Of a stretch of DNA of 7,679 nt, positions 1-6,121 are shown in pieces. Within the stretch, counting starts at the first letter, position 1; every line of letters starts with the position of its first letter. The DNA is taken from NCBI GenBank assembly GCA_023421115.1, contig JAEZUI010000253.1:1-7679 (forward strand). The letters are read 5' to 3'. This DNA comes from Bacillota bacterium. Its GTDB lineage: Bacteria; Bacillota; Clostridia; Acetivibrionales; Acetivibrionaceae. Position numbers and translations under genes: made by a program. A model generated the notes under the pieces. The model did no database searches and was not told the origin of the DNA. It worked only from the letters and a program-made list of their open reading frames with translations.

Positions 1-1171
1 GATAAAGGTTTCCTTTTACTGTCAGCTTATTGCCCTTCAAATCAATTGTTGACCCTGATAGATATAAATCCCCATTTATCAATTCATCATCTGTCAAAGT
101 CCAGTTCCTATGTTTAAACTCAACTGTTATTACTTTACATCCATTTGTTACTAATTTATTTAATGAAATTGGACTTGTAAACTTCACTTCTTTTCCTTCT
201 ACATTTTTTATTTCCAATATACTAAACCCTGAATATGTTGGATCACCAAAGTATACTTCTTGCATGGTATCTCCGCTCAATATTACCTTATGTGTTCCAT
301 TTGCAGCAAAGTTATAGGAATAACCATTTACTTTTTCTGTGAAATTCCCTTTTACCTCCATCACTCCTGCTTTTAAATAGTCCGTATGATTATAATATGA
401 CTCTGTATAAAAATTTCCATTTACTCTTATATAGTCATTTTCATTTGTCATCTGCAGATATGCTAAACAAGTTTCATCTTTTTTATCTATTATATAATCT
501 CCTTCTACTTCCAATCTTCCTCCACCTATATACATCTTTCCACCTGTTTGATAAAGGTTGCCTTTTACTGTCAGCTTGTTGCCATTCAAATCAATTGTTG
601 ACCCTGATAAATATAAGTCCCCATTTATCAGTTCATCACCTGTCAAAGCCCAGTGCCTATGTTTAAACTCAAGTGATGCTACTTTACATCCATTTGTTAC
701 TAATTTATTTAGTGAAATTGGACTTGTAAACTTTACTTCTTTTCCTTCTACATTTTCTATTTCCAATATATTAAACCCTGAATATGTTGGATCACCAAAG
801 TATACTTCTTGAATGGTAGCTCCGCTCAATATTACCTTATGCGTTCCACTTGCAGCGAAGTTATAAGAATAACCATTTACTTTTTCTGCAAAATTCCCTT
901 TTACCTCCAACACTCCTGCTGTTAAATAGCCTGTATGATTATAATATGACTCTGTGTAAAAATTCCCATTTACTCTTATATAGTCATTTTCATTTGTCAT
1001 CTGCAGATATGCTTCGCATGTTTTATTTTCTTTATCAATTATATAATCTCCTTCTACCTCTAGCCTTCCTCCATTTATATTCATTACTCCGCTTGTTTGA
1101 AATAGATTTCCTTTTACTGTTAGTGTATACCCATTTAAATTTAACTTACCTCCAGTAATGTACATATTTCC
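1..1171 (-). repeat. In-frame tandem repeat array, 549-bp (183-aa) period
   Basis: Phased from residue G587, the units are 623-1171 (complete), 74-622 (complete) and 1-73 (third unit, cut by the edge). Comparing positions 1-549 with 550-1098 by hand gives about 51 mismatches and no indels, so about 90% identity. Each unit carries four similar short strands, LTVKGNL, LEVEGDY, IRVNGNF and M/LEVKGNF, plus two cysteines. This pattern suggests a beta-solenoid or stacked beta-sheet fold, which is inference. A short, more diverged cap (residues about 568-586) joins the array to the last FN3 domain. Confidence 0.93.
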
Positions 1172-2929
1172 TACTGTCCGATCTCCAATTAAAACAGTAT
1201 CACTTCTAAAATACGTATCGCCTACACATACATTTATTCTACTTCCAGCTGATACATTACCTTCAGCATTTTTGGCTACAATATAATATATATAACTTTC
1301 ACCGCTGACCAATCCTTCATCTATATAACTTAATTCAGTTGTTGTTCCTAAAACAACTTCATCCCTTACTACTTCATATTCACTCGCACCTTCAACCTGC
1401 TCCCAAGAGATAGTGGATTTATTATCAATTATTGTAGATGATACTTTAGGACTTGAAAGCATTGTAGTTCCTGAAATCAGCTCACTCCATTCACCACTAC
1501 CTCCGGCATTTTTTGCCCTAACTCTGTATGTATGCTTTGAATTTGCTAATAAATCAGAGTGAACATATTTCTCACTCGTTAGTCCCTCAATTAACACTTC
1601 ATCAGCTTCGATATCATAACTATCCACGCCACTTAATTTATCCCACGATAAAGAAATAGTTGTGTCAGTTAGTTGGCTAGTTATACCTGATACAACAGGA
1701 GGTAAAGTAAGTACACTAAGAGGTTCACTGTCAGAAGCAACATTTCCAGCTTCATCTAAAGCACTAAGAGTTAAAATATACGATGTATTTGGTTGCAAAC
1801 CTTCATATTTATATGTCGTTACATTCCCAACTTCAATTTTTGCTCCACCAATATCTACAATATAGCCAGAAGCTCCACTTATTGGTTCCCAAGTTAAAGA
1901 AACCGATGAATTTGTAACTACAGAATTAACAATCACAGGTATCGCATATGTATTTTGTTCTGGTGGCAACATTTGTAATGTTGCTGTTGGTGTTACGATT
2001 ACTGATGGTGTTACTGTTGATATTGCTGTTTCCGTTACTTCTGGTGCTGTTGGTGTTGGTGATGTTTCTGTTGGTGTTTCTGTTGGTGTTGCTACTAGTG
2101 TCGGCGTTACAATTACTGATGGCGTTACTACTGGTATTACTGTTGATATATCTGTTTCCGTTACTTCTGGAGTTGTTGGTGTTGGTGTTGGTGTTGCTGG
2201 TGTTGGTGTTGCTGGTGTTGCCGCTTCTGGTGTTGCTGTTGGTGTTGCTGTTACCGTTGGTGATGTTGGAAGTGGAGTTTCCGTTGCTAATACTGTCGGT
2301 ATTGCAACTACCACTTCCTTAAAACTAAGTGAGTCAATATATAAAATTTCTCCCTCCGGTAGAGCTCCTCCAAGGAAAAATGTAATTCTTGCATTGCTGT
2401 CTGTTGTATTGGATTTAAAATTAATAGAATAGCTATTCCACTCTGATGTAACAGACAAATTTGTAACCGGTGTAGCATATCTTGTGTAAGGGCTACCTTT
2501 CATCATCGGATATACTGAGGGTATTTTACAATCCACCGTTGATTTTGCTCTAAACTGAAAATTATATGTTTTACCAGCTTCAATATTAAGACCAGCTGTA
2601 TAAAACTGTATTTGGTTTTGTGCAGTTCCTTTATTAACACTTTCAATTTTATAGCTTGCAGGTGCTGTATCATATTCTACCGTATCCCTCATACCAATGG
2701 CTTTAGCACTTGCTGCTTCTACATAAAAAGACCAGTTAGTTGTCCCAGTATCAAAACTTGGATTTAGGAGTAATTCATCACTGAAATACTCAGTTGTGGA
2801 AGCTGATGTTTCTTCCATTGCTGCATACACCTTTCCTGTTTCAAAAGGCCAAAATACATTTGTTGCTAAAATTTGTGCAAAAAATACTGCAAAAACGATT
2901 AGTGAAATTACTTTTTGATTTTTATTCAT
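1..2929 (-). CDS. Secreted modular protein: CBM4/9-like + Thr-Pro linker + 3 FN3 + 183-aa tandem repeats (C-terminus cut off)
   Basis: My minus-strand translation runs from the ATG at 2929 to the left edge (976 full codons) without a stop or frame break. Residues 1-36 form a signal peptide: Asn/Lys-rich start, hydrophobic core, and likely signal peptidase I cleavage after VYA-36. Residues about 52-205 resemble the CBM4/9 carbohydrate-binding fold, opening with LLLNPSFDTGTTNWSF and ending LYIDSLSFKE. Residues about 211-319 are a Thr/Pro/Val linker. Three FN3 domains follow, at about 329-410, 411-490 and 491-570, with core tryptophans W347, W429 and W509 spaced 82 and 80 apart. From G587 come 183-residue repeats rich in short V-x-G-N/D strand motifs, two complete and a third cut by the window edge. 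The start has a strong ribosome binding site. The protein is probably exported and binds polysaccharide or sits on the cell surface, perhaps as a scaffold or adhesin. I see no catalytic domain in this part, and no anchor such as S-layer homology, dockerin or LPXTG; these could lie in the missing C-terminus. Confidence 0.9.
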   Translation of the reverse strand, partial: MNKNQKVISLIVFAVFFAQILATNVFWPFETGKVYAAMEETSASTTEYFSDELLLNPSFDTGTTNWSFYVEAASAKAIGMRDTVEYDTAPASYKIESVNKGTAQNQIQFYTAGLNIEAGKTYNFQFRAKSTVDCKIPSVYPMMKGSPYTRYATPVTNLSVTSEWNSYSINFKSNTTDSNARITFFLGGALPEGEILYIDSLSFKEVVVAIPTVLATETPLPTSPTVTATPTATPEAATPATPTPATPTPTPTTPEVTETDISTVIPVVTPSVIVTPTLVATPTETPTETSPTPTAPEVTETAISTVTPSVIVTPTATLQMLPPEQNTYAIPVIVNSVVTNSSVSLTWEPISGASGYIVDIGGAKIEVGNVTTYKYEGLQPNTSYILTLSALDEAGNVASDSEPLSVLTLPPVVSGITSQLTDTTISLSWDKLSGVDSYDIEADEVLIEGLTSEKYVHSDLLANSKHTYRVRAKNAGGSGEWSELISGTTMLSSPKVSSTIIDNKSTISWEQVEGASEYEVVRDEVVLGTTTELSYIDEGLVSGESYIYYIVAKNAEGNVSAGSRINVCVGDTYFRSDTVLIGDRTVGNMYITGGKLNLNGYTLTVKGNLFQTSGVMNINGGRLEVEGDYIIDKENKTCEAYLQMTNENDYIRVNGNFYTESYYNHTGYLTAGVLEVKGNFAEKVNGYSYNFAASGTHKVILSGATIQEVYFGDPTYSGFNILEIENVEGKEVKFTSPISLNKLVTNGCKVASLEFKHRHWALTGDELINGDLYLSGSTIDLNGNKLTVKGNLYQTGGKMYIGGGRLEVEGDYIIDKKDETCLAYLQMTNENDYIRVNGNFYTESYYNHTDYLKAGVMEVKGNFTEKVNGYSYNFAANGTHKVILSGDTMQEVYFGDPTYSGFSILEIKNVEGKEVKFTSPISLNKLVTNGCKVITVEFKHRNWTLTDDELINGDLYLSGSTIDLKGNKLTVKGNLY
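1973..2299 (-). other. Coding tract for Thr/Pro-rich linker with internal duplication
   Basis: This low-complexity tract encodes about 109 residues dominated by Thr, Pro, Val and Ala (ATPTPATPTPTPTTP type) between the CBM-like module and the first FN3 domain. Such linkers are usual in secreted clostridial polysaccharide-active proteins. A longer unit, PEVTETxISTV...PSVIVTPT, occurs twice, 38 to 42 residues apart (plus-strand positions about 1992-2060 and 2106-2186), so part of the linker grew by duplication. The plus strand here gives an artificial Leu/Val-rich open frame. Confidence 0.85.
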
Positions 2930-2936
2930 TTACATT

Positions 2937-2946
2937 CTCTCCCCTT
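2937..2946 (-). promoter_or_regulatory. Ribosome binding site of the modular protein gene
   Basis: The minus strand reads AAGGGGAGAGAATGTAAATG. The purine-rich GGGGAG lies about 9 nt before the ATG at 2929, which supports that start just ahead of the signal peptide. Confidence 0.85.
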
Positions 2947-2977
2947 TTTCTTATCAGTCTCTATATTAAATAACTCT

Positions 2978-2992
2978 AGAGCATTGTGCTCT
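2978..2992 (-). other. Small hairpin in the leader
   Basis: AGAGCA and TGCTCT form a perfect 6-bp stem around a 3-nt loop, about 30 nt upstream of the ribosome binding site on the minus strand. On the plus strand the stem is followed by four more T's and could pass for a weak terminator, but no plus-strand gene lies upstream. Its role is unknown. Confidence 0.45.
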
Positions 2993-3021
2993 TTTTGCCA
3001 CTTCAACTTTCATTTTTGAAC

Positions 3022-3058
3022 AAAAAATACCTGACAAAGAAATTCGAATCAGGTATTT
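3022..3058 (-). terminator. Terminator-like hairpin inside the leader (candidate attenuator)
   Basis: On the minus strand AAATACCTGA pairs perfectly over 10 bp with TCAGGTATTT (3049-3058 with 3025-3034), with a 14-nt loop, and the last T's run on to TTTTTTG. This has the form of an intrinsic terminator. It lies downstream of the promoter at 3193-3222 and about 95 nt before the ATG at 2929. It may be a control point for the modular protein gene, or only a back-up terminator for read-through from yajC. Confidence 0.6.
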
Positions 3059-3192
3059 GCCTCTTTAATGTAAAGTTTTTATACCAATCACAAATTACTT
3101 ATATTACATAATGCTTAATTTAAAAATATTTGTCTGACCTTCGAAGAAATATCTTCAATAAAAATATACATTTCGTTCTTATACTGTTGTTT

Positions 3193-3222
3193 ATTATAGC
3201 ATTCAATAAACAGAACTGTAAA
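3193..3222 (-). promoter_or_regulatory. Sigma-A promoter of the modular protein gene
   Basis: The minus strand has TTTACA (-35, 3217-3222), an 18-nt spacer, and a perfect TATAAT (-10, 3193-3198) preceded by TGC, an extended -10 element. Transcription would start near 3186, giving a leader of about 255 nt. The site lies downstream of the yajC terminator, so the gene has its own transcription unit. Confidence 0.7.
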
Positions 3223-3295
3223 TATTTATTAATTATTCTTTGGAATCACCTTATTTAGTTCAATACTAATAAAACAACCATAACTTCCTTAACAT

Positions 3296-3320
3296 AAAAA
3301 AAACGCTTGATTATCAAGCG
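3296..3320 (-). terminator. Rho-independent terminator of queA-tgt-yajC
   Basis: One base after the yajC stop, the minus strand reads CGCTTGATAATCAAGCG followed by eight T's. The arms CGCTTGAT and ATCAAGCG are exact reverse complements; in practice the stem is 6 bp with a 5-nt loop. This is a classical intrinsic terminator closing the operon. Confidence 0.9.
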
Positions 3321-3321
3321 C

Positions 3322-3609
3322 TTATTTCTGTTCAGATGATGTAACACTATCAATTGCATATCTGTAAATCTTAATTTGTGTTTTTTCTACACTTGTTTCA
3401 ATTGTAATTTCGTCATCTTTAACATTTATAACCTTACCCATTATTCCACCGATTGTTACAACCTCTTCTCCTACTTTGATGGAACTCTGCATTTCTTTTC
3501 TTACCTTTTCCTTCTTTTTTTGCGGCTTTATTAGCATGAAATACATAATTACAAAAAGTGCCGCTGGAAACAATAGTAATCTTAACAACTCTTCACTACC
3601 TGCTGGCAT
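3322..3609 (-). CDS. yajC: Preprotein translocase subunit YajC
   Basis: The protein is 95 residues from the ATG at 3609. One hydrophobic membrane segment lies at residues about 9-27 (LRLLLFPAALFVIMYFMLI). It is followed by the typical KPQKKKEK stop-transfer motif and a small cytoplasmic domain with VGEEVVTIGGIMGKV, the YajC signature. YajC associates with SecDF and the SecYEG channel at the cytoplasmic membrane in protein export. A GTG at 3624 would add five residues (MRRST), but that codon lies next to the AGGAGG that serves as ribosome binding site for the ATG at 3609, so I chose the ATG. It is the last gene of the operon, 27 bp after tgt. In many clostridia secD and secF lie further downstream; here a terminator follows instead. 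Confidence 0.95.
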   Translation of the reverse strand: MPAGSEELLRLLLFPAALFVIMYFMLIKPQKKKEKVRKEMQSSIKVGEEVVTIGGIMGKVINVKDDEITIETSVEKTQIKIYRYAIDSVTSSEQK

Positions 3610-3615
3610 AGTAGA

Positions 3616-3621
3616 CCTCCT
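3616..3621 (-). promoter_or_regulatory. Ribosome binding site deciding the yajC start
   Basis: A perfect AGGAGG on the minus strand is followed after 6 nt (TCTACT) by the ATG at 3609. It sits inside the five-codon GTG extension, which rules that extension out as the likely start. Confidence 0.9.
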
Positions 3622-3636
3622 CACCTTTATATTGAT

Positions 3637-4764
3637 TTATTTATAACCAAATTTATTGAAAAACTCGTTTCTGAAATCACCGAGTCTGTCTTCCGTTATA
3701 GCCTGCCTTACATCTTCCATTAATTTTAATAAAAATCTTAAGTTGTGCCATGCTGTAAGCCTTATTCCTAAGACCTCACCGGCTTTAATCAGATGTCTTA
3801 TATAAGCTCTGGAAAAATTCTTACAACAATAACAATCACACTCTGGGTCTAATGTAGAATAATCCCTGGCGTAAGCGGCATCTCGTATTATTACTTTCCC
3901 TTTACTTGTAAGAACAGTCCCGTTCCTTCCTATACGCGTTGGAAGTACACAATCAAACATATCTATTCCTCTTAACGCACCTTCTATCAAATAATCAGGG
4001 CTTCCTACTCCCATAAGATATCTTGGCTTATCTTGGGGTAATAAAGGTACTGTACAGTCAAGCATAGCATACATTTCATCCGCCGGTTCACCGACACTTA
4101 ATCCTCCAATTGCATAGCCCGGAAAATCAAGTTCTAGAAGTTCATAAGCACTCTGCTCCCTGAGTTCTTTGTACATCCCACCCTGTACTATCCCGAAAAG
4201 CGCCTGTTTATCGGTATTTTTATGGGTATCTTTACATCTTTTTGCCCATCTTGTTGTTCTCTCTAACGAATTCTTTGCATAGTTAAAATCAGCCGGATAA
4301 GGTATACACTCGTCAAAAGCCATTATTATATCCGCTCCGAGATCATTTTGTACTTTTGTTGCCATTTCAGGAGTAAAGAAATGTTTTGAACCGTCTATAT
4401 GAGACTTGAAAGTAACACCTTCCTCCTTTATATTTCTCAAATCACTCAGACTGAAAACTTGGAAACCCCCACTATCAGTTAAAATGGGTCTGTCCCAATT
4501 CATAAAATTATGCAGTCCTCCAGCTTCCTTTACTATATCATTGCCGGGACGCATATAAAGATGGTATGTATTGCTGAGTATTATCTGGGCATCAATACTC
4601 TTAAGCTCTTCGGGGGACATTCCCTTAACAGTAGCCTGAGTTCCCACAGGCATAAATGCAGGCGTATCAAAATAGCCATGTGGAGTATGTACTCTCCCCA
4701 ATCTAGCCCCTGTCTGTTTACACTTTTTTATTAATTCATATCTAATTGCACTCATTGTCTCCAT
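3637..4764 (-). CDS. tgt: tRNA-guanine transglycosylase
   Basis: This 375-residue protein is the usual length of bacterial Tgt. The enzyme exchanges guanine-34 in the anticodon of tRNAs Asp, Asn, His and Tyr for the queuosine precursor preQ1, in the cytoplasm. Visible family motifs are TDSGGFQVFSL with catalytic Asp97, AFDECIPYP (149-157), FGIVQGG (190-196), AIGGLSVGE (218-226) and FDCVLPTRIGRNGT with nucleophile Asp271. The zinc site is Cys309, Cys311, Cys314 and His340, at the same relative spacing as in the Zymomonas enzyme. All key residues are present. The gene starts 10 bp after queA, the next enzyme in the pathway, so the two are co-transcribed. The ATG at 4764 has AAGGA only 2 nt away; a second ATG at 4755 (protein starting MSAIRYEL) is a fair alternative start. 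Confidence 0.98.
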   Translation of the reverse strand: METMSAIRYELIKKCKQTGARLGRVHTPHGYFDTPAFMPVGTQATVKGMSPEELKSIDAQIILSNTYHLYMRPGNDIVKEAGGLHNFMNWDRPILTDSGGFQVFSLSDLRNIKEEGVTFKSHIDGSKHFFTPEMATKVQNDLGADIIMAFDECIPYPADFNYAKNSLERTTRWAKRCKDTHKNTDKQALFGIVQGGMYKELREQSAYELLELDFPGYAIGGLSVGEPADEMYAMLDCTVPLLPQDKPRYLMGVGSPDYLIEGALRGIDMFDCVLPTRIGRNGTVLTSKGKVIIRDAAYARDYSTLDPECDCYCCKNFSRAYIRHLIKAGEVLGIRLTAWHNLRFLLKLMEDVRQAITEDRLGDFRNEFFNKFGYK

Positions 4765-4774
4765 ATTCCTTAAT

Positions 4775-5800
4775 CTATTTTATAAACATGGCATCTCCAA
4801 AACTGAAGAACCTATATTTTTCTTTTACAGCTTCACTATACGCTTTCATAATTGTGTCTCTTCTGGCTAAAGCACTTACAAGCATCAAAAGTGTCGATTC
4901 CGGCAAATGAAAATTAGTTATTAATTTATCAACAACCTTAAAATTATACCCAGGATAAATGAAAATATCCGTCCATCCACTTTTAGGTTTCAAAAAACCT
5001 GCTTCATCTCCGATTGTCTCAACAACCCTACTACTGGTTGTACCAACAGCTATGACATTTCGACCCTGTTTCTTTGCATTGTTGATTTTATTGCAATCCT
5101 CTTCTTTTATACTATAATACTCACTGTGCATTTTGTGGTCAAGAATATTTTCAACCTTTACAGGTCTAAAAGTCCCAAGGCCAACGTGCAAAGTAACATA
5201 AGCAATTTCTATGCCTTTTCCTTTAATTTGCTCCAAAAGCTCCCTCGTAAAATGAAGACCTGCTGTAGGTGCTGCAGCAGAACCCTTGTGCTTAGAATAT
5301 ACCGTCTGATAACGTTCCTTATCCTCAAGCTTTTTACTTATATATGGGGGAAGAGGCATTATTCCGACTTTGTCAAGTATGTGCTCAAATATCCCGTCAT
5401 ATTCAAATCTTACAAGTCTATTACCTTCATCAACTACATCTATAATTTCAGCCTTTAGCTCCCCATTTCCAAACACAAATCTAGCACCGGGCCTAGCTCT
5501 TTTGCCTGGCTTCAATATTACTTCCCATATATCTCCTCCGGCATTTTTCAATAGTACAAATTCAATCTTTCCACCTGTACCCTCCTTCTCACCGAGAAGT
5601 CTTGCCGGAATAACCCTTGTATCATTTAGAACAAGGCAGTCACCGGGATTTAAATACTCAATAATATCTTTAAATATCCTATGTTCGATAATTCCCGTTT
5701 CTTTATCAACTACCATTAATCTAGATTGTTTTCTATCTTCTAAAGGCTCCTGAGCAATTAGCTCTTCAGGTAAATCATAGTAAAATTCACTAACTCTCAT
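4775..5800 (-). CDS. queA: S-adenosylmethionine:tRNA ribosyltransferase-isomerase
   Basis: This 341-residue protein is the standard length for QueA. The enzyme moves the ribosyl part of S-adenosylmethionine onto preQ1 already placed in tRNA by Tgt, forming epoxyqueuosine. Motifs seen in order are LVLNDTRVIPARLLG (56-70), MPLPPYI (148-154), YQTVYSKHKGSAAAPTAGLH (164-183), TLHVGLGTFRPV (203-214), MHSEYYSI (224-231), AVGTTSSRVVE (251-261), TDIFIYPGY (277-285), NFHLPESTLLMLVSA (296-310) and FFSFGDAMFI near the end. Start MRVSEFYYDLPEELIAQ is canonical. The ribosome binding site is weak (AAGATGGTG, about 11 nt upstream), but no better start exists. It is the first gene of queA-tgt-yajC and has its own sigma-A promoter. 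In many clostridia ruvA-ruvB precede queA; here a divergent lipoprotein gene does. Confidence 0.98.
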   Translation of the reverse strand: MRVSEFYYDLPEELIAQEPLEDRKQSRLMVVDKETGIIEHRIFKDIIEYLNPGDCLVLNDTRVIPARLLGEKEGTGGKIEFVLLKNAGGDIWEVILKPGKRARPGARFVFGNGELKAEIIDVVDEGNRLVRFEYDGIFEHILDKVGIMPLPPYISKKLEDKERYQTVYSKHKGSAAAPTAGLHFTRELLEQIKGKGIEIAYVTLHVGLGTFRPVKVENILDHKMHSEYYSIKEEDCNKINNAKKQGRNVIAVGTTSSRVVETIGDEAGFLKPKSGWTDIFIYPGYNFKVVDKLITNFHLPESTLLMLVSALARRDTIMKAYSEAVKEKYRFFSFGDAMFIK

Positions 5801-5848
5801 AATTAATTAAACACCATCTTAAAAAATTTGATGAACAGCATATTTAGA

Positions 5849-5877
5849 ATAATACAATAAAAAATTCTTCATTGCAA
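5849..5877 (-). promoter_or_regulatory. Sigma-A promoter of queA-tgt-yajC
   Basis: The minus strand shows TTGCAA (-35, 5872-5877), a 17-nt spacer and TATTAT (-10, 5849-5854). Transcription would start near 5842, giving a leader of about 42 nt before the queA ATG. Confidence 0.75.
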
Positions 5878-5884
5878 GGCATAA

Positions 5885-5976
5885 GGTTGTTTCAAAAAAA
5901 TTCATTTGTCAATATATATAGTTCCAACCCAATAAAATCAGCTTTTCTGAAACACCCATTGACCAGTTATTTTTTT
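5885..5976 (+). terminator. Terminator-like hairpin and T-run without a visible upstream gene
   Basis: On the plus strand GG-T-TGTTTCA (5885-5894) pairs with TGAAACACC (5948-5956), with one bulge and a loop of about 53 nt. The sequence ATTGACCAGTTATTTTTTT (5958-5976) follows and is identical to 7163-7181, the end of the lipoprotein gene's terminator. GTCAA at 5908-5912 could alternatively pair with TTGAC at 5959-5963. No plus-strand gene lies upstream, so this may be a relic of a lost gene or a copy of the downstream sequence. Confidence 0.45.
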
Positions 5977-6009
5977 GTATTCACCTAATACGAAATTACC
6001 CATCAACCT

Positions 6010-6036
6010 GTACATGCTTAAGTTGTATATGCTTAA
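6010..6036 (+). repeat. Pair of 12-bp direct repeats, possible operator
   Basis: GTACATGCTTAA (6010-6021) and GTATATGCTTAA (6025-6036) differ at one base and lie 15 bp apart start to start. They end 23 bp upstream of the -35 box of the lipoprotein promoter, where an activator could bind. The regulator is unknown, and chance similarity in AT-rich DNA is possible. Confidence 0.35.
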
Positions 6037-6059
6037 AACTTTTTAGCTAAGTAAAATTC

Positions 6060-6087
6060 TTGACTTATTATTAAGTTACTATATAAT
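6060..6087 (+). promoter_or_regulatory. Sigma-A promoter of the lipoprotein gene
   Basis: TTGACT (-35, 6060-6065), a 16-nt spacer and a perfect TATAAT (-10, 6082-6087). Transcription would start near 6094, only about 14 nt before the ribosome binding site, so the leader is very short. Confidence 0.8.
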
Positions 6088-6107
6088 TAAATTTCTATTA
6101 TATTTTT

Positions 6108-6117
6108 AGGAGATGAT
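6108..6117 (+). promoter_or_regulatory. Ribosome binding site deciding a TTG start
   Basis: AGGAGATGAT matches the ideal AGGAGGTGAT at 9 of 10 bases. The ATG at 6113 lies inside this element with no spacing after AGGAG, so it is a poor start codon. The in-frame TTG at 6122 follows after 4 nt and gives a normal signal peptide start, MKLRNFF. Confidence 0.75.
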
Positions 6118-6121
6118 AATA

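Larger units (their letters stand above)
2930..3321. other. Intergenic region: leader and promoter of the modular protein gene
   Basis: No gene is seen in these 392 bp. On the minus strand the order is: yajC terminator (3296-3320), sigma-A promoter (3193-3222), a leader of about 255 nt containing a hairpin with a U-run (3022-3058) and a small hairpin (2978-2992), then the ribosome binding site. I looked for the conserved cores of common riboswitches, including c-di-GMP type I, and did not recognise one. Confidence 0.7.
5801..6121. other. Divergent intergenic region
   Basis: No gene is seen in these 321 bp. From left to right there is the leftward queA promoter (5849-5877), a terminator-like hairpin and T-run reading rightward (5885-5976), a pair of 12-bp direct repeats (6010-6036), the rightward lipoprotein promoter (6060-6087) and its ribosome binding site (6108-6117). 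Confidence 0.75.

Noticed and set aside
1..1171. CRISPR array
   Set aside because: The repeats are 549 bp long, directly adjacent without spacers, and in frame within a coding sequence.
30..1865. Five plus-strand open frames of 67 to 102 codons, some similar to each other
   Set aside because: They lie antisense to the continuous minus-strand frame, and their mutual similarity only reflects the 549-bp repeat. None has a convincing ribosome binding site.
1948..2322. Plus-strand open frame of 124 codons, extremely Leu/Val-rich, resembling a membrane protein
   Set aside because: It is the antisense of the Thr/Pro linker codons (ACA, CCA, GTA) of the minus-strand modular protein, has no ribosome binding site and is low complexity.
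2930..3186. c-di-GMP or other known riboswitch in the leader
   Set aside because: None of the conserved cores I know is present; only generic hairpins are seen.
4510..5753. Plus-strand open frames of 74, 110 and 127 codons
   Set aside because: They are antisense to tgt and queA, which are complete and have all family motifs.
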